Shown here: positions 1 through 9,302 of the stretch, in pieces
How the letters are laid out: each line of letters starts with the position of its first letter
Position numbering within the stretch: the stretch's first letter is position 1
Origin: Acinetobacter piscicola
GTDB taxonomy: Bacteria > Pseudomonadota > Gammaproteobacteria > Pseudomonadales > Moraxellaceae
Direction: 5' to 3'
NCBI RefSeq assembly: GCF_015218165.1
Contig: NZ_CP048659.1
Location: forward strand, 310,001-374,000
Length of the DNA stretch: 64,000 bases
Notes under the pieces: generated by a model
The model's input: the letters and a program-made list of their open reading frames with translations, nothing else
The model's database searches: none
Told to the model about the DNA's origin: nothing
Translations under genes and position numbers: made by a program

Positions 1-201
1 AGCTGCCAAAGTCCAGTGAATATTAGGTGTGCGTACAACAAAAGGTTGAAGCAGTTTAGGAATGATGATCCCTAAAATTAAAGCGCAAAAAATATCAAAT
101 AACTCAAAGCTATGTCCCAGCATGAGCCAACTTAAAGCCACGATTATTGAGATAAAAGGATGAGGAAAATAACGGTCAAGGAATGAAACTTTATTGTCCA
201 T
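1..201 (-). CDS. mnhE: Na+/H+ antiporter subunit E (MnhE/MrpE), partial at window edge
   Basis: This is the N-terminal part of a gene that runs off the left edge. It starts at ATG 201-199, directly after the TAA stop of mnhD. The visible 67 codons begin MDNKVSFLDRYFPHPF, then give a hydrophobic stretch and the motif PFVVRTPNIHW. MrpE proteins likewise start with short membrane segments. The tight coupling to mnhD and the standard A-B-C-D-E order support the call. MrpE is a small membrane subunit of the multi-subunit Mrp/Mnh cation/proton antiporter. The rest of the operon (F, G) should lie to the left, outside the window. Confidence 0.8.
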   Translation of the reverse strand, partial: MDNKVSFLDRYFPHPFISIIVALSWLMLGHSFELFDIFCALILGIIIPKLLQPFVVRTPNIHWTLAA

Positions 202-2007
202 TTATTGTTCCTCCATCGGTTTTAGTTTATTGTCATCAATAGGGGTTAACTCATGTCCTTGCTGTTGAATTTGGCGTTGCTTAAACTCAGAAATATGCTC
301 GCCTTGCATGGTTTTTGGCGAAACAATATAAGGAATCAGATGAGCATTGGCATCAGGGCTTTCACCCCCATATTTCGTTTCTGGTAAGTAGTTTGGATCA
401 AACGGTTGTACACTAATGACATTATGGTCAGCATCTGTTTTTAAAATCATTTTTTGATACAGTTGGGTATCTTTTAACTGTTTCGATGTTAATTCTAAAT
501 AATGTACAAGCGGTTGAGCACAGACCACATACATGATCAAACCAAATAATAAAATGTAAATGGTTTTATCATTTCGTGCAGGTGATTTTTCAGGTAATTG
601 CTGATAAGCAGCAAAGGCTTCTTCTTTAGGATTATCTTCAGGTTTTGTTGCACGCCAAAACAGTATAAAGCCAGCACGGGTAAATGCGATGATACTGAGT
701 AAACTGACCAATAAAACAATAATAATGATCCATAATTGATATGCTGAGCCAGCAGTCGCTTGCAAAATCAAAACCTTACCTAAAAAACCACTAAATGGTG
801 GTAAACCTGCCATCATTAAAGCAATGATAAAAAAGCTGATTGAAACGGCTTTTTCTTGCTTCATTTTAGGTGCAACTTTGAGGTGGTCTTTGAATATGCC
901 ACGTTGTGACGTGATCCAACCACAGAGTAAATAGAACGATGCCGCAATAATGGTACTGTGCACCATGTAATACAAACCTGCTGACCATGCCTGTTCATTT
1001 AACAATGCAATCGCAACCAAAATAGTCCCGACTGAAGACAAAATCATAAAGCCAACAAAACGTCTTAAACGTTCAGTACCAATCGCCGCGATTGCACCAT
1101 ATAAAGAGGTGACTAAACCGATAATCAACAAATAGTTGCTGAAAATTTGCTGTCCCCATGTATCCTGAAAAACAGTACCATTGACCCTTAAAATCGAATA
1201 AATTCCGACTTTGGTCATGATGGTAAACAGTGCTGCGACAGGGGTTGCAGCAACGGCATAGGTTTTCGGTAGCCAAAAACCTACAGGTAACATTGCTGCT
1301 TTGATACCAAAGACCACAAATAGCAGTAATCCACCTGCAATAGCGAGCGTATGCTGATCATTTTCTAAGGTTGGAATAATACGTGCCACATCAGTCATAT
1401 TTAGAGTGCCGACACTACCGTAGATCATGCCCAAGCCAATAAGGAACAGAGCTGAAGCTAAAAGATTAATCGTGACGTAATGAATACCAAGTTGGAAGCG
1501 TGCTTTGCCTTGTCCATGCAACAACAAGACATAAGATGCCATTAATAAAATTTCAAAAAAGACGAATAAGTTAAATAAATCGCCTGTTAAGAACGCTCCA
1601 CATACCCCCATAAGAAGCAGATGTGACATGGCATGGAAATAACGTCCACGTTCATCCCATTCTTTACTGGCAAACCAAAGCAGTGGTGTAGCAAGTGCAT
1701 AGGTGAGTACTAACATCAGTGCAGATAAGCGATCTAAAACCAGTACAATGCCGAAAGGTGCTGACCATTCACTGAGCTGATACACAAAAATCTGCCCAGT
1801 ATTGGCTTGGTAGAGATAGTAAAGTGCTGTAACAAAACCGAGAACAGCAGAAATTAAACTAATACTCCGTCGCCACGGTTGACGCCAGTCATTTGCTAAT
1901 GAACCTGAACCTGGATTACCCAGTAAAATGAGAATAAAACCTGTAAAGGCAGGAATTAAAATACTGAAAATAGGCGTGTGAGACAGCCAAAAATCAAGAA
2001 AATTCAT
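202..2007 (-). CDS. mnhD: Na+/H+ antiporter subunit D (MnhD/MrpD)
   Basis: A 601-residue membrane protein of the NuoM/NuoN-like proton-translocating family, one of the two ion-pumping subunits of the Mrp antiporter, which expels Na+ in exchange for protons. It has many hydrophobic helices and the conserved core stretches GDLFNLFVFFEI, AAMLPVGFWLPKTYAVAATPV and MMAGLPPFSGFLGK. The last roughly 100 residues are hydrophilic, a cytosolic tail longer than in the usual ~500-residue MrpD. Its ATG overlaps the mnhC stop by one base (TAATG), so translation is probably coupled. The family call is secure; ion preference is not shown by the sequence. Confidence 0.93.
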   Translation of the reverse strand: MNFLDFWLSHTPIFSILIPAFTGFILILLGNPGSGSLANDWRQPWRRSISLISAVLGFVTALYYLYQANTGQIFVYQLSEWSAPFGIVLVLDRLSALMLVLTYALATPLLWFASKEWDERGRYFHAMSHLLLMGVCGAFLTGDLFNLFVFFEILLMASYVLLLHGQGKARFQLGIHYVTINLLASALFLIGLGMIYGSVGTLNMTDVARIIPTLENDQHTLAIAGGLLLFVVFGIKAAMLPVGFWLPKTYAVAATPVAALFTIMTKVGIYSILRVNGTVFQDTWGQQIFSNYLLIIGLVTSLYGAIAAIGTERLRRFVGFMILSSVGTILVAIALLNEQAWSAGLYYMVHSTIIAASFYLLCGWITSQRGIFKDHLKVAPKMKQEKAVSISFFIIALMMAGLPPFSGFLGKVLILQATAGSAYQLWIIIIVLLVSLLSIIAFTRAGFILFWRATKPEDNPKEEAFAAYQQLPEKSPARNDKTIYILLFGLIMYVVCAQPLVHYLELTSKQLKDTQLYQKMILKTDADHNVISVQPFDPNYLPETKYGGESPDANAHLIPYIVSPKTMQGEHISEFKQRQIQQQGHELTPIDDNKLKPMEEQ

Positions 2008-2372
2008 TATGGTGCATCCTCACGAGAGTCAAAGTTGCTCGGCTCATCTTTGGAGTCCACATGATCTGTCCCTGACTCATAGCGACTGCGTAATGCCAGT
2101 TGCACAATATATGCAGTTGTGGCGAAACCAATCACAATTGCGGTTAACACTAACGCTTGTGGTAAAGGATCTGTGACTTTACTTGCATCAGTGAGTACAG
2201 CAGGCGCATTGATATTGATTCGCCCCATCGCAAATAAGAATAAATTGACTGCATAGCCGATCATGGCTAAACCTAATACCACGGGAAATGTACGTGCACG
2301 AAGCAGTAAGTAAATTCCTGTTGCCACCAATAAACCGATGGCTGAAGCGAGTAAAAATTCTAGACTGATCAT
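2007..2372 (-). CDS. mnhC: Na+/H+ antiporter subunit C (MnhC/MrpC)
   Basis: A 121-residue NuoK-like membrane subunit of the Mrp antiporter with three hydrophobic segments. It contains the family signature TDPLPQALVLTAIVIGFA in its last third. It lies between the mnhAB fusion (three bases upstream) and mnhD (one-base overlap), the usual Mrp order. The C-terminal 25 residues are acidic and hydrophilic. Length and motif fit the family well. Confidence 0.92.
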   Translation of the reverse strand: MISLEFLLASAIGLLVATGIYLLLRARTFPVVLGLAMIGYAVNLFLFAMGRININAPAVLTDASKVTDPLPQALVLTAIVIGFATTAYIVQLALRSRYESGTDHVDSKDEPSNFDSREDAP

Positions 2373-2375
2373 GAG

Positions 2376-5213
2376 TTACTCCTTAGGTACAGGGCCAGAA
2401 AGACTCGAATGTCGAGAGTCGCCCAGCACTGAAATGAGCAACATTGTTGCGCCAACCACACAGATATATACGCCTAAGTCAAATGCCGCTGCGGATGCGA
2501 GATGGAATTTTCCAAAAATACTGGTTTCCACATAGATATGCGCACTGGTCAGGAACGGACGTCCCCAGAACCATGCTGCGAGACCTGTTAAACCTGCGAT
2601 GGTTAAACCCGCACCAATCCAAATTTCATACAAACGACCTGATTTTGCACGTAAGAGTTGTTCAGCTTTGTCTTGACCTAAACCGATGTATTGAATGACC
2701 AATGCCATAGAGGTAATTAAGCCAGCAATAAATCCACCTCCTGGTAAATTGTGCCCACGTAGAAAAATATATAGGCTGACCACCAATGCCAATGGCAGTA
2801 CCCATGATGCCGTCATACGAAACATCAAGGGTGAAGGATTGAAACGGAAGGTTAGACCTTGCGTCATCGTTGTACCATGCGCACGCATACCATCCATCAG
2901 ACAAAGTGCACCGATGGCTGCAATACCAAGCACGGTAATTTCACCAAAGGTATCGAAGCCACGGAAGTCGACCAAGATCACATTCACGATATTTGAGCCA
3001 CCGCCTAAAGGAATAGATTGCTGTGCAAAGAACCAAGAAATCGAATTATGATCACGGGTCAGAATTAACCAAGCAATCCAGCCGATACCAAAACCACCAC
3101 CAATCGCCAAAATGGCATCGCGCCAACGACGAGTACGACTTGATTCATACGGGGTGAGTTGTGGCAATAACGATAAACTCATCAGCAACAATACTGTAGT
3201 CACGACATCAACCGTGATTTGCGTTAGTGCTAAATCGGGTGCAGACATGGTAACAAAAACCATCGTCACGACTAAGCCAACAGCACCACTGATCAAAACG
3301 GCTTTGATACGCTCATGGTGAAACCATAGCATCATCCAACAACCAGAGAACAGGATCAGCCATAAAACGATGGCAATAAATGGAGCATGCGTGAGTTCAC
3401 GTGTGCCTGTACTCAGCCCTTGGTTAAGCATTGGTGTGGCCACCAAAACAAGACTAAATGCCACAATCCAAAATAAATACGTTTGCAACGAACCTGTTTC
3501 AGTGGAGCGTTTCAGTTTTTGTGCAAAACGTAATAAATATTTAAGGAAATTTTCAAAGATTAAATAACCTTGTAAGGGACCAAGCTTGGGATCAAGGTCA
3601 ATGTCACGGATACGGCTGCCTTTTGCCAAAGTAAAATAGAAGACTACACCACCGACTAAGGCAATGGCACTCATGAGTAAAGGCAAATTAAAACCATGCC
3701 AAATCGCTAAATGCACCCCTGTAAAATCGGCTAATTGTGTACTCGAACGTGTACCCGCATTGACAATATTTTCAACCAAGAGCGCAGGCAATACACCCAC
3801 TGCAATACATAAAATAGCTAACAGAATGGCGGGTAGACGCATGCCAATTGGGGGTTCATGTGCATCTTTATTGGGAACATCTTTGCCCAAACCACCATCG
3901 AAAAATACGCCGTGTACCAAACGCGTAGAATATGCCACAGCAAACAAGCCTGCCAATGTTGCGACAATTGCTGCAAAAACAACGTATGTCCCTGACAAGT
4001 TTGCCAATAGTTCAGTAAAGAACATTTCTTTAGACAAGAAACCATTGGTCAATGGAACACCTGCCATTGAAGCAGCAGTGATCATGGTTAAGGTCCCTGT
4101 GAAGGGCAAGAGTTGCCATAAACCACTGAGTTTTCTTAAATCTCGTGTACCAGACTCATGATCAATAATACCTGCAATCATGAACAATGCTGCTTTAAAG
4201 GTTGCATGGTTAATGATATGAAAAATAGCAGCAGCCACGGCAAGCGGAGAACCGATTCCCAATAAACATACGATCAAGCCGAGATGACTGATAGTGGAAT
4301 ATGCCAATAAGCCTTTTAAGTCTTCTTTGAAAATGGCAAAAAATGCAGCCATGCAGAGCGTAAATAGACCAATCGTGGTCACAATATTATGAAATAAAGC
4401 TGATCCCACAAAGATCGGTAATAGACGTGCTAATAGGAAAATCCCTGCTTTGACCATCGTTGCCGAATGCAGATAAGCAGAGACAGGCGTTGGTGCTGCC
4501 ATTGCATTGGGCAACCAAAAATGGAACGGGAATTGCGCACTTTTGGTAAAAGCACCCAATAAAATCAGGAACAAAATGGGTACAAACAGATGACTATTTT
4601 GAATGGTATCTGTCATCGTTAAAATTTGGTCAATTTGATAGGTTTGGGTGACTTGCCCTAGCAACACAAACCCACCAAGCATAGCTAAACCGCCCATCCC
4701 TGTAATGGTCAAGGCCATACGTGAGCCACGTTGTGCTGCCTCATAATTACTCCAGTAACCGACCAATAAAAATGAGGAGATACTGGTTAGCTCCCAAAAT
4801 ACCAAGAGAATAATGAGATTATTGGAGAGAGAAATGCCCAACATTGCTGCCATAAACAGCATGAGTAAAAAATACAGTTTACTGAGAGAATTTTTAGCAC
4901 TGAGATAGAAATAGGCATAAATATAAATCAGTGTACCGATGCCTGTAATCAGCAGGGCGAAAATCAAACCGAGCGCATCGAGGCGAAAACTTAAATCAAT
5001 TCCAACTTGTGGCAACCATGGCCAACTTTGAGAAATTACAGCCCCTTGAAAGACTTGCTTTGCTTGAGTCAGTAACAAGATGAAACTAGTTGAACTGACT
5101 CCAATTGCCCCTAAAGCTGTAGCCTCACGTGAGACATTTTTCAGCCATGAGACAAGGGTGGTGCCGAGTATTAACGGTAGCAATATGATAATCGGTAGCA
5201 CACGTATATCCAT
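2376..5213 (-). CDS. mnhA: Na+/H+ antiporter subunits A and B fused (MnhAB)
   Basis: About 945 residues. The N-terminal two thirds is the NuoL-like MrpA core (motifs LVFWELTSISSFLLVGYW, AQFPFHFWLPNAMAAPTPVS, AGVPLTNGFLSKEMFF). The middle holds the MrpA C-terminal domain (APDLALTQITVDVVTTVLLL), and the last ~150 residues are MrpB (FLRGHNLPGGGFIAGLITS). A-B fusions occur in many Gram-negative Mrp operons. I chose ATG 5213 (MDIRVLPIIILLP), because it begins directly at the first membrane helix. A TTG at 5258 would add 15 polar residues; neither has a strong ribosome binding site. This is the first gene of the operon, facing an AT-rich leader. Confidence 0.9.
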   Translation of the reverse strand: MDIRVLPIIILLPLILGTTLVSWLKNVSREATALGAIGVSSTSFILLLTQAKQVFQGAVISQSWPWLPQVGIDLSFRLDALGLIFALLITGIGTLIYIYAYFYLSAKNSLSKLYFLLMLFMAAMLGISLSNNLIILLVFWELTSISSFLLVGYWSNYEAAQRGSRMALTITGMGGLAMLGGFVLLGQVTQTYQIDQILTMTDTIQNSHLFVPILFLILLGAFTKSAQFPFHFWLPNAMAAPTPVSAYLHSATMVKAGIFLLARLLPIFVGSALFHNIVTTIGLFTLCMAAFFAIFKEDLKGLLAYSTISHLGLIVCLLGIGSPLAVAAAIFHIINHATFKAALFMIAGIIDHESGTRDLRKLSGLWQLLPFTGTLTMITAASMAGVPLTNGFLSKEMFFTELLANLSGTYVVFAAIVATLAGLFAVAYSTRLVHGVFFDGGLGKDVPNKDAHEPPIGMRLPAILLAILCIAVGVLPALLVENIVNAGTRSSTQLADFTGVHLAIWHGFNLPLLMSAIALVGGVVFYFTLAKGSRIRDIDLDPKLGPLQGYLIFENFLKYLLRFAQKLKRSTETGSLQTYLFWIVAFSLVLVATPMLNQGLSTGTRELTHAPFIAIVLWLILFSGCWMMLWFHHERIKAVLISGAVGLVVTMVFVTMSAPDLALTQITVDVVTTVLLLMSLSLLPQLTPYESSRTRRWRDAILAIGGGFGIGWIAWLILTRDHNSISWFFAQQSIPLGGGSNIVNVILVDFRGFDTFGEITVLGIAAIGALCLMDGMRAHGTTMTQGLTFRFNPSPLMFRMTASWVLPLALVVSLYIFLRGHNLPGGGFIAGLITSMALVIQYIGLGQDKAEQLLRAKSGRLYEIWIGAGLTIAGLTGLAAWFWGRPFLTSAHIYVETSIFGKFHLASAAAFDLGVYICVVGATMLLISVLGDSRHSSLSGPVPKE

Positions 5214-5641
5214 TGTCGTGAATAGGTCATGGAACCTATCGTGAATTTTATCTTTCAAGGATTTGAGGAAAGCAAAGAACCATCCAATGACTTAAATCTT
5301 GAAAGCCGAAATATTGTAAAAAAACAAAAAAATAAGCTATGTTGCACAACTTGATAAAACGATTGAAAAATCAATATGAATTGAAAAATTTAATTCATAT
5401 TGATTTTTTATCTTATTACATGGCTAGTTCAACATCAATTTATTTTGTCAGTTTTTGCACAAAGAGTAATGATTATACGTCTTATACGACATTTATTTTG
5501 TATGAAAAATACCCAGTAAGGTTGAGGTAGAACGAGCGACGCAAAGTACCTCGATTTTTCTAAGCAGTATATCGTTTATAGCATATTCACGATTTGAGAA
5601 ATCAACCTCTTTTTTGATATTTAGAGTATAAACGCGCTTTA
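5214..5641. other. AT-rich intergenic region between ATPase gene and mnh operon
   Basis: This gap must contain the mnh promoter (reading leftwards) and the end of the upstream ATPase transcript. The only clear structure is the long perfect hairpin at 5366-5408, listed separately. A weak 6-bp inverted repeat (GAGGTA/TACCTC) lies near 5523-5552. I see no credible gene; short reading frames here look like chance. Confidence 0.5.
5366..5408 (-). terminator. Hairpin terminator of the ATPase/helicase unit
   Basis: A 17-bp perfect inverted repeat, AAAAATCAATATGAATT against AATTCATATTGATTTTT, with a 9-base loop. Because the arms end in A and T runs it could stop transcription in either direction. 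Its likeliest client is the minus-strand ATPase gene ending at 5642. The stem is AT-rich, so it is weaker than its length suggests. Confidence 0.6.
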
Positions 5642-7021
5642 TTACAGTACGGGCTTGAGCGAGGTGTGATCATCATCAATATGTAATAATTCACGTAATT
5701 GTTGCTGTTCTTGTGCCGACATTTTTTGAAATTGTGCAAACAATTGGTCGACTGCTGAAACGGGTTCAGACATGATCTCTGTGTTTGTGTGGTTGGGTAT
5801 TTGATCCTGTAGATCTTCATAAAGCTGTGCTAAATTTGCATGGTATTCTTGGAGTTTAATTTCTTGAATTCTTTGCTGATTCAGTTGGAAAAGTTGCATA
5901 TTTTCAGTAGGTTCAAATAATTGCTCATGCAAAGTACTGGCAATAATCTGAATTTCTGGAAAAGCTTGATGTAAACGCGGCAAAATCATTTGTGCATGAT
6001 CTTGGTCAAGTTCAGCATCTATATGATCAATTAATAAAATACCATCGCCTTCTAAACATGGGTATAAACTCAAAGGATTGAGTAAACATAAACGTCTTAC
6101 GATATCTCCTACTAAAGCGATCCAATTTTTAATGCTGCTGGAAAGTTGTTGAAAATTTTGAGTTTGATTTTTATAAGTGACCATTAACTGTAATTTAGGC
6201 TTATATTCAATGAAAATATCACTGAGTTCAGGAATAACGGTATTCAGGCTATTTTTTAAAGCTTGTAAGCTGGGTGAGTGTAAGTGGCTGCGGGCTTGGA
6301 ACAGGGCATTCTGAAAATCTGAATTTAATTGGTTATCTTGAGTTGGATTAGCCTGTGTATTTTCATTGAGAATTTTTTGAAATAATTGTGCTGATTGTGC
6401 ATTTTCAATATCGCTGATTTCTCTAAACCACTCAAAAAAGCGTGTAAAAGTGGTAAAAGGAATGGGCGTTAATTCATAAGCAGCCGTGGTTTGCATCACC
6501 GCAGGATTGTTTTTGCTGAGTAAATTAATTTCATTAATAAAACGCTCAGCAGGGTAATACGCAATTAAAGGTAAACCTTGTAATGGATCTTGGTGAATGG
6601 CTTTTAAATATAAACCGACCAATTGTTCAAGTTGTTGCAATTCAGGACGACTGATGCCAACACCATTTGCATTTAAGGTTTTATAGAGCTGCCATGTGCA
6701 AATTGAAGGGTCTTGTTCTGGTGAGTTGTTGCTTTCAGGCAATATACCTAATTCAGTCGGAAATTTGATAGACACCTCAAGTTTGGACTGCAAACGATTT
6801 TGCATAATGTCTTGATCCAGCATGACCACACCTGGTGTGCGTAGATCTTTAAAACGGGCTGCAAACCAAGTTAAAGACTGATAAATATTTTTTAAAATGG
6901 CAGTTTTACCCGAGGCTTGGGCACCTAAAATCAAGGTGATGGGCTGCTGTGTAGGACGCAACTCTAATTTTAAATCTGCAAAATGATAGACGTGGCGCAG
7001 ATGGATCGAGAGAAGTTTCAT
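5642..7021 (-). CDS. Divergent AAA ATPase with altered catalytic motifs
   Basis: 459 residues from ATG 7021, preceded by GCAGGT. The N-terminus has a good Walker A, GAQASGKT (33-40). The layout matches the SMC-like AAA family that includes PtuA-type and retron ATPases: YYPAER (155-160), then QQLSSSIKNWIALVGDI (291-307) where relatives read LSDGE, then LLIDHID (329-335) where relatives read LIDEID, then STLHEQL where relatives read THSP. So nucleotide binding seems kept, but the signature motif, Walker B glutamate and switch histidine positions are changed. The C-terminal ~90 residues are polar and Q-rich. I see no TOPRIM or nuclease domain. It lies 35 bp downstream of the helicase gene, presumably one operon. 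Function unknown. Confidence 0.7.
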   Translation of the reverse strand: MKLLSIHLRHVYHFADLKLELRPTQQPITLILGAQASGKTAILKNIYQSLTWFAARFKDLRTPGVVMLDQDIMQNRLQSKLEVSIKFPTELGILPESNNSPEQDPSICTWQLYKTLNANGVGISRPELQQLEQLVGLYLKAIHQDPLQGLPLIAYYPAERFINEINLLSKNNPAVMQTTAAYELTPIPFTTFTRFFEWFREISDIENAQSAQLFQKILNENTQANPTQDNQLNSDFQNALFQARSHLHSPSLQALKNSLNTVIPELSDIFIEYKPKLQLMVTYKNQTQNFQQLSSSIKNWIALVGDIVRRLCLLNPLSLYPCLEGDGILLIDHIDAELDQDHAQMILPRLHQAFPEIQIIASTLHEQLFEPTENMQLFQLNQQRIQEIKLQEYHANLAQLYEDLQDQIPNHTNTEIMSEPVSAVDQLFAQFQKMSAQEQQQLRELLHIDDDHTSLKPVL

Positions 7022-7056
7022 AATATACCTGCAAATATTTACTTGAGTTTTAAAAC

Positions 7057-8550
7057 TTATGCAGTTGCTTGGTGTTTTAACGGATTTTTGATTTTTAACT
7101 GTTGAATGAGATCGTAAATGTGATGGATATTTAAACTGAGTTTGGCACGTGTACATGCCACGTACAGTAAACGCAGTTCTTCATCACTGATTTTATGTTC
7201 AAGTCCATTGATTTTAAATTGGTAATCATCTTCGATATGCACTCGATTCCATTCTAAACCTTTGGCTTTGTGTGCAGTCGAAATGACATAATCAGCTTGC
7301 TCTATTGGGGTAATTTTGGCAAGTGCTTTTTTGAGTGGTTCTGTACCATGATCATCGACCAATTTCACCAAGGGCTTAATATCACTACCATCATTGGTTT
7401 CGCAATATTCATGTACATCATGCCAAGAGTTAAACCACGCTAGTTCGGGAACATCGGTCACACGTTTACCTTGTTTGAGTAAACTTGCTGCATCGACAAA
7501 ACGGTTTAAGCGCGCATGGTCAGCTTGTAAACTGACTTTATCGCCTTGTACTAAACCTGACAATAACAACTCCATTGCACGGGCATTGGTACGGCATAAA
7601 ATCGCATCTCGCATTTTGGTATGCGGTTTATTCACTACTGAGGATCTTAGTTCTGGATTGCCCAATAAAGGAACCGTTTCATTTAAGGCACCCAATAAAC
7701 TATTGGCAACCTCGGCAACCGACTCACCAAAACGAAACGAAGTGGTTAAACGGGACTCAGGTAAGGGCATTTGCTGCATGGCATTCACTGCACCACGCCA
7801 TGCGTAGATTTGTTGATGGGCATCGCCCACATAAATTACTTGGGTACTGCGTTGACGTAATAAAATACCGAGCATCAGCGGATCAGCATCTTGTGCTTCG
7901 TCAAATAAAACATAATCTGCAGGGATGACTGGATCAGACAATGCCCATAATTTTAAATAAATATCATGACCAATACCCGCTTGATGATTTTGATCAATAG
8001 ATTCTAACCAACGCCGTTCAACCGCAGGATAAAGGTGTTGTTGTAGGCTTTCTATATCATCAGGATGGAGCCAACTAGGTGCTTGAATATGGCGGGGTGC
8101 AGGGTACTGAGAGCTCGTAGAGCAAAAATAGCTGACGGCATTGGCAACCAAACTCGCCAAACGACTTGGCATCAACACATATTTTTCATAACGTCCGCCC
8201 ATCATGCGACGCAGTGTAATTGGCATCAAACGATATTCTTTGGCAATAAAACTTGGACTAAGCCGTGGTAAACGGAGTTTATCCGTTACTCCACGTGGAA
8301 CGCTGCGAAATGCCAATGAATGGAATGTACGACAGTCGACATTGCGGTGAAACTTATGTTGTGCTTCGGTGGCAATGGCTTTATTAAATGCTAAGTACAT
8401 CCCACGGCGCTGTGGCATCGCATCACTGATCAGTTTTAATGTGGTGGTTTTGCCTGTACCTGCATAGGCAATGACCTTAAAGGATTGCCCTTTTTGTGCT
8501 TCAGCAATTGCAAAGCTTTGTTCTGAGGTTGGTTTAAAAATGTCAGGCAC
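7057..8550 (-). CDS. UvrD/Rep-family DNA helicase, FBH1-like
   Basis: 497 residues, GTG start at 8550. All superfamily 1A motifs are visible: Walker A AGTGKTTT (30-37), motif Ia region CRTFHSLAF, Walker B VLFDEAQDADP, motif III YVGDAHQQIYAWRGA, motif IV TTSFRFG, motif V STAHKAKGLEW and motif VI LLYVACTRAK. The arrangement MYLAFNKAIATEAQ followed by CRTFHSLAF resembles the FBH1 branch of UvrD helicases, which unwind 3'-5' and act on recombination intermediates. It is shorter than UvrD/Rep (~700), lacking most of domain 2B. It is followed by the divergent ATPase gene. A repair or defence role is inference only. Confidence 0.85.
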   Translation of the reverse strand: MPDIFKPTSEQSFAIAEAQKGQSFKVIAYAGTGKTTTLKLISDAMPQRRGMYLAFNKAIATEAQHKFHRNVDCRTFHSLAFRSVPRGVTDKLRLPRLSPSFIAKEYRLMPITLRRMMGGRYEKYVLMPSRLASLVANAVSYFCSTSSQYPAPRHIQAPSWLHPDDIESLQQHLYPAVERRWLESIDQNHQAGIGHDIYLKLWALSDPVIPADYVLFDEAQDADPLMLGILLRQRSTQVIYVGDAHQQIYAWRGAVNAMQQMPLPESRLTTSFRFGESVAEVANSLLGALNETVPLLGNPELRSSVVNKPHTKMRDAILCRTNARAMELLLSGLVQGDKVSLQADHARLNRFVDAASLLKQGKRVTDVPELAWFNSWHDVHEYCETNDGSDIKPLVKLVDDHGTEPLKKALAKITPIEQADYVISTAHKAKGLEWNRVHIEDDYQFKINGLEHKISDEELRLLYVACTRAKLSLNIHHIYDLIQQLKIKNPLKHQATA

Positions 8551-8695
8551 AGTATTAAAAAATCTTTAAAGAAATCGCAAAGGGGACGCTGCATCATAGC
8601 AAAAATCAACCAAGAAAGATGTTTAAATTTGATGAGCGCAAGCAATGATGCATTCGACTAAAAAGAATATTTTCTCATGCAATGAAAATTATAGA

Positions 8696-9184
8696 TTATT
8701 GCTGAAATGCACGCGGTTTCTTTCTACGGATATAAATCGTTTTATGTACTTCAGCGATTCTTGAGCCTGATTCATCAAAAATATTCAGGACATAAGTACG
8801 ATGTACAGGTGCAAAATTTTCAGCCAATGCTTTGACATGTTCAATTTCTGCAAAATCTAAACGAATATCAGCATAAACGGTACTACGACCGGGCAGTAAA
8901 AACTGAATAGTGGCAGATTTGTCCCATACAATGTATTTATCACCCAAATGATGCATCAAAATTAACATGTAAAATGGATCAATCATGGAATATAAACTGC
9001 CGCCAAAGTGTGTGCCGACAATATTCTGATTTTTATGTGTTAATGGCATTTTCACACGCACATAATAGTTTTTCAGATCTATCTTTTCGATCTCAATGCC
9101 TGCACCTTTATAAGGTGAATAATGGTTGAGAAAGAATTTAGAGATAAAAGGGATTGTCTGTAGTTTTTTGATAACATTGATCAT
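8696..9184 (-). CDS. DUF4442 / hotdog-fold thioesterase-like protein
   Basis: 162 residues from ATG 9184 (a TTG two codons earlier is less likely). The central part, NIVGTHFGGSLYSMIDPFYMLIL, is the typical hotdog helix seen in PaaI/DUF4442 proteins, and the second half supplies the beta sheet (SATIQFLLPGRSTVYADI). Such proteins hydrolyse or bind acyl-CoA thioesters. Substrate cannot be told. It is a stand-alone gene between the helicase unit and a divergent alpha/beta hydrolase. Confidence 0.75.
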   Translation of the reverse strand: MINVIKKLQTIPFISKFFLNHYSPYKGAGIEIEKIDLKNYYVRVKMPLTHKNQNIVGTHFGGSLYSMIDPFYMLILMHHLGDKYIVWDKSATIQFLLPGRSTVYADIRLDFAEIEHVKALAENFAPVHRTYVLNIFDESGSRIAEVHKTIYIRRKKPRAFQQ

Positions 9185-9302
9185 GGTCAATTCTAGTTTG
9201 ATAGTTTTAGTTCATAATAAATAATCAATGGTGATGTGACATTGATCAAAATGCGCAGTACAGTCATTGCAAAGTCAATGTAAAAACAAAAAAGGTATTC
9301 AA

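Noticed and set aside
2444..4161. Long plus-strand reading frames opposite the mnh genes, and similar frames opposite htpG, fadA, fadB, uvrC and adeB
   Set aside because: They are shadows of well-supported genes on the other strand and show no protein family features or ribosome binding sites.
5642..8550. Gabija (gajA-gajB) defence system
   Set aside because: The helicase fits a GajB-like type, but the ATPase has no visible TOPRIM nuclease domain and is in the reverse gene order, so the name is not justified.
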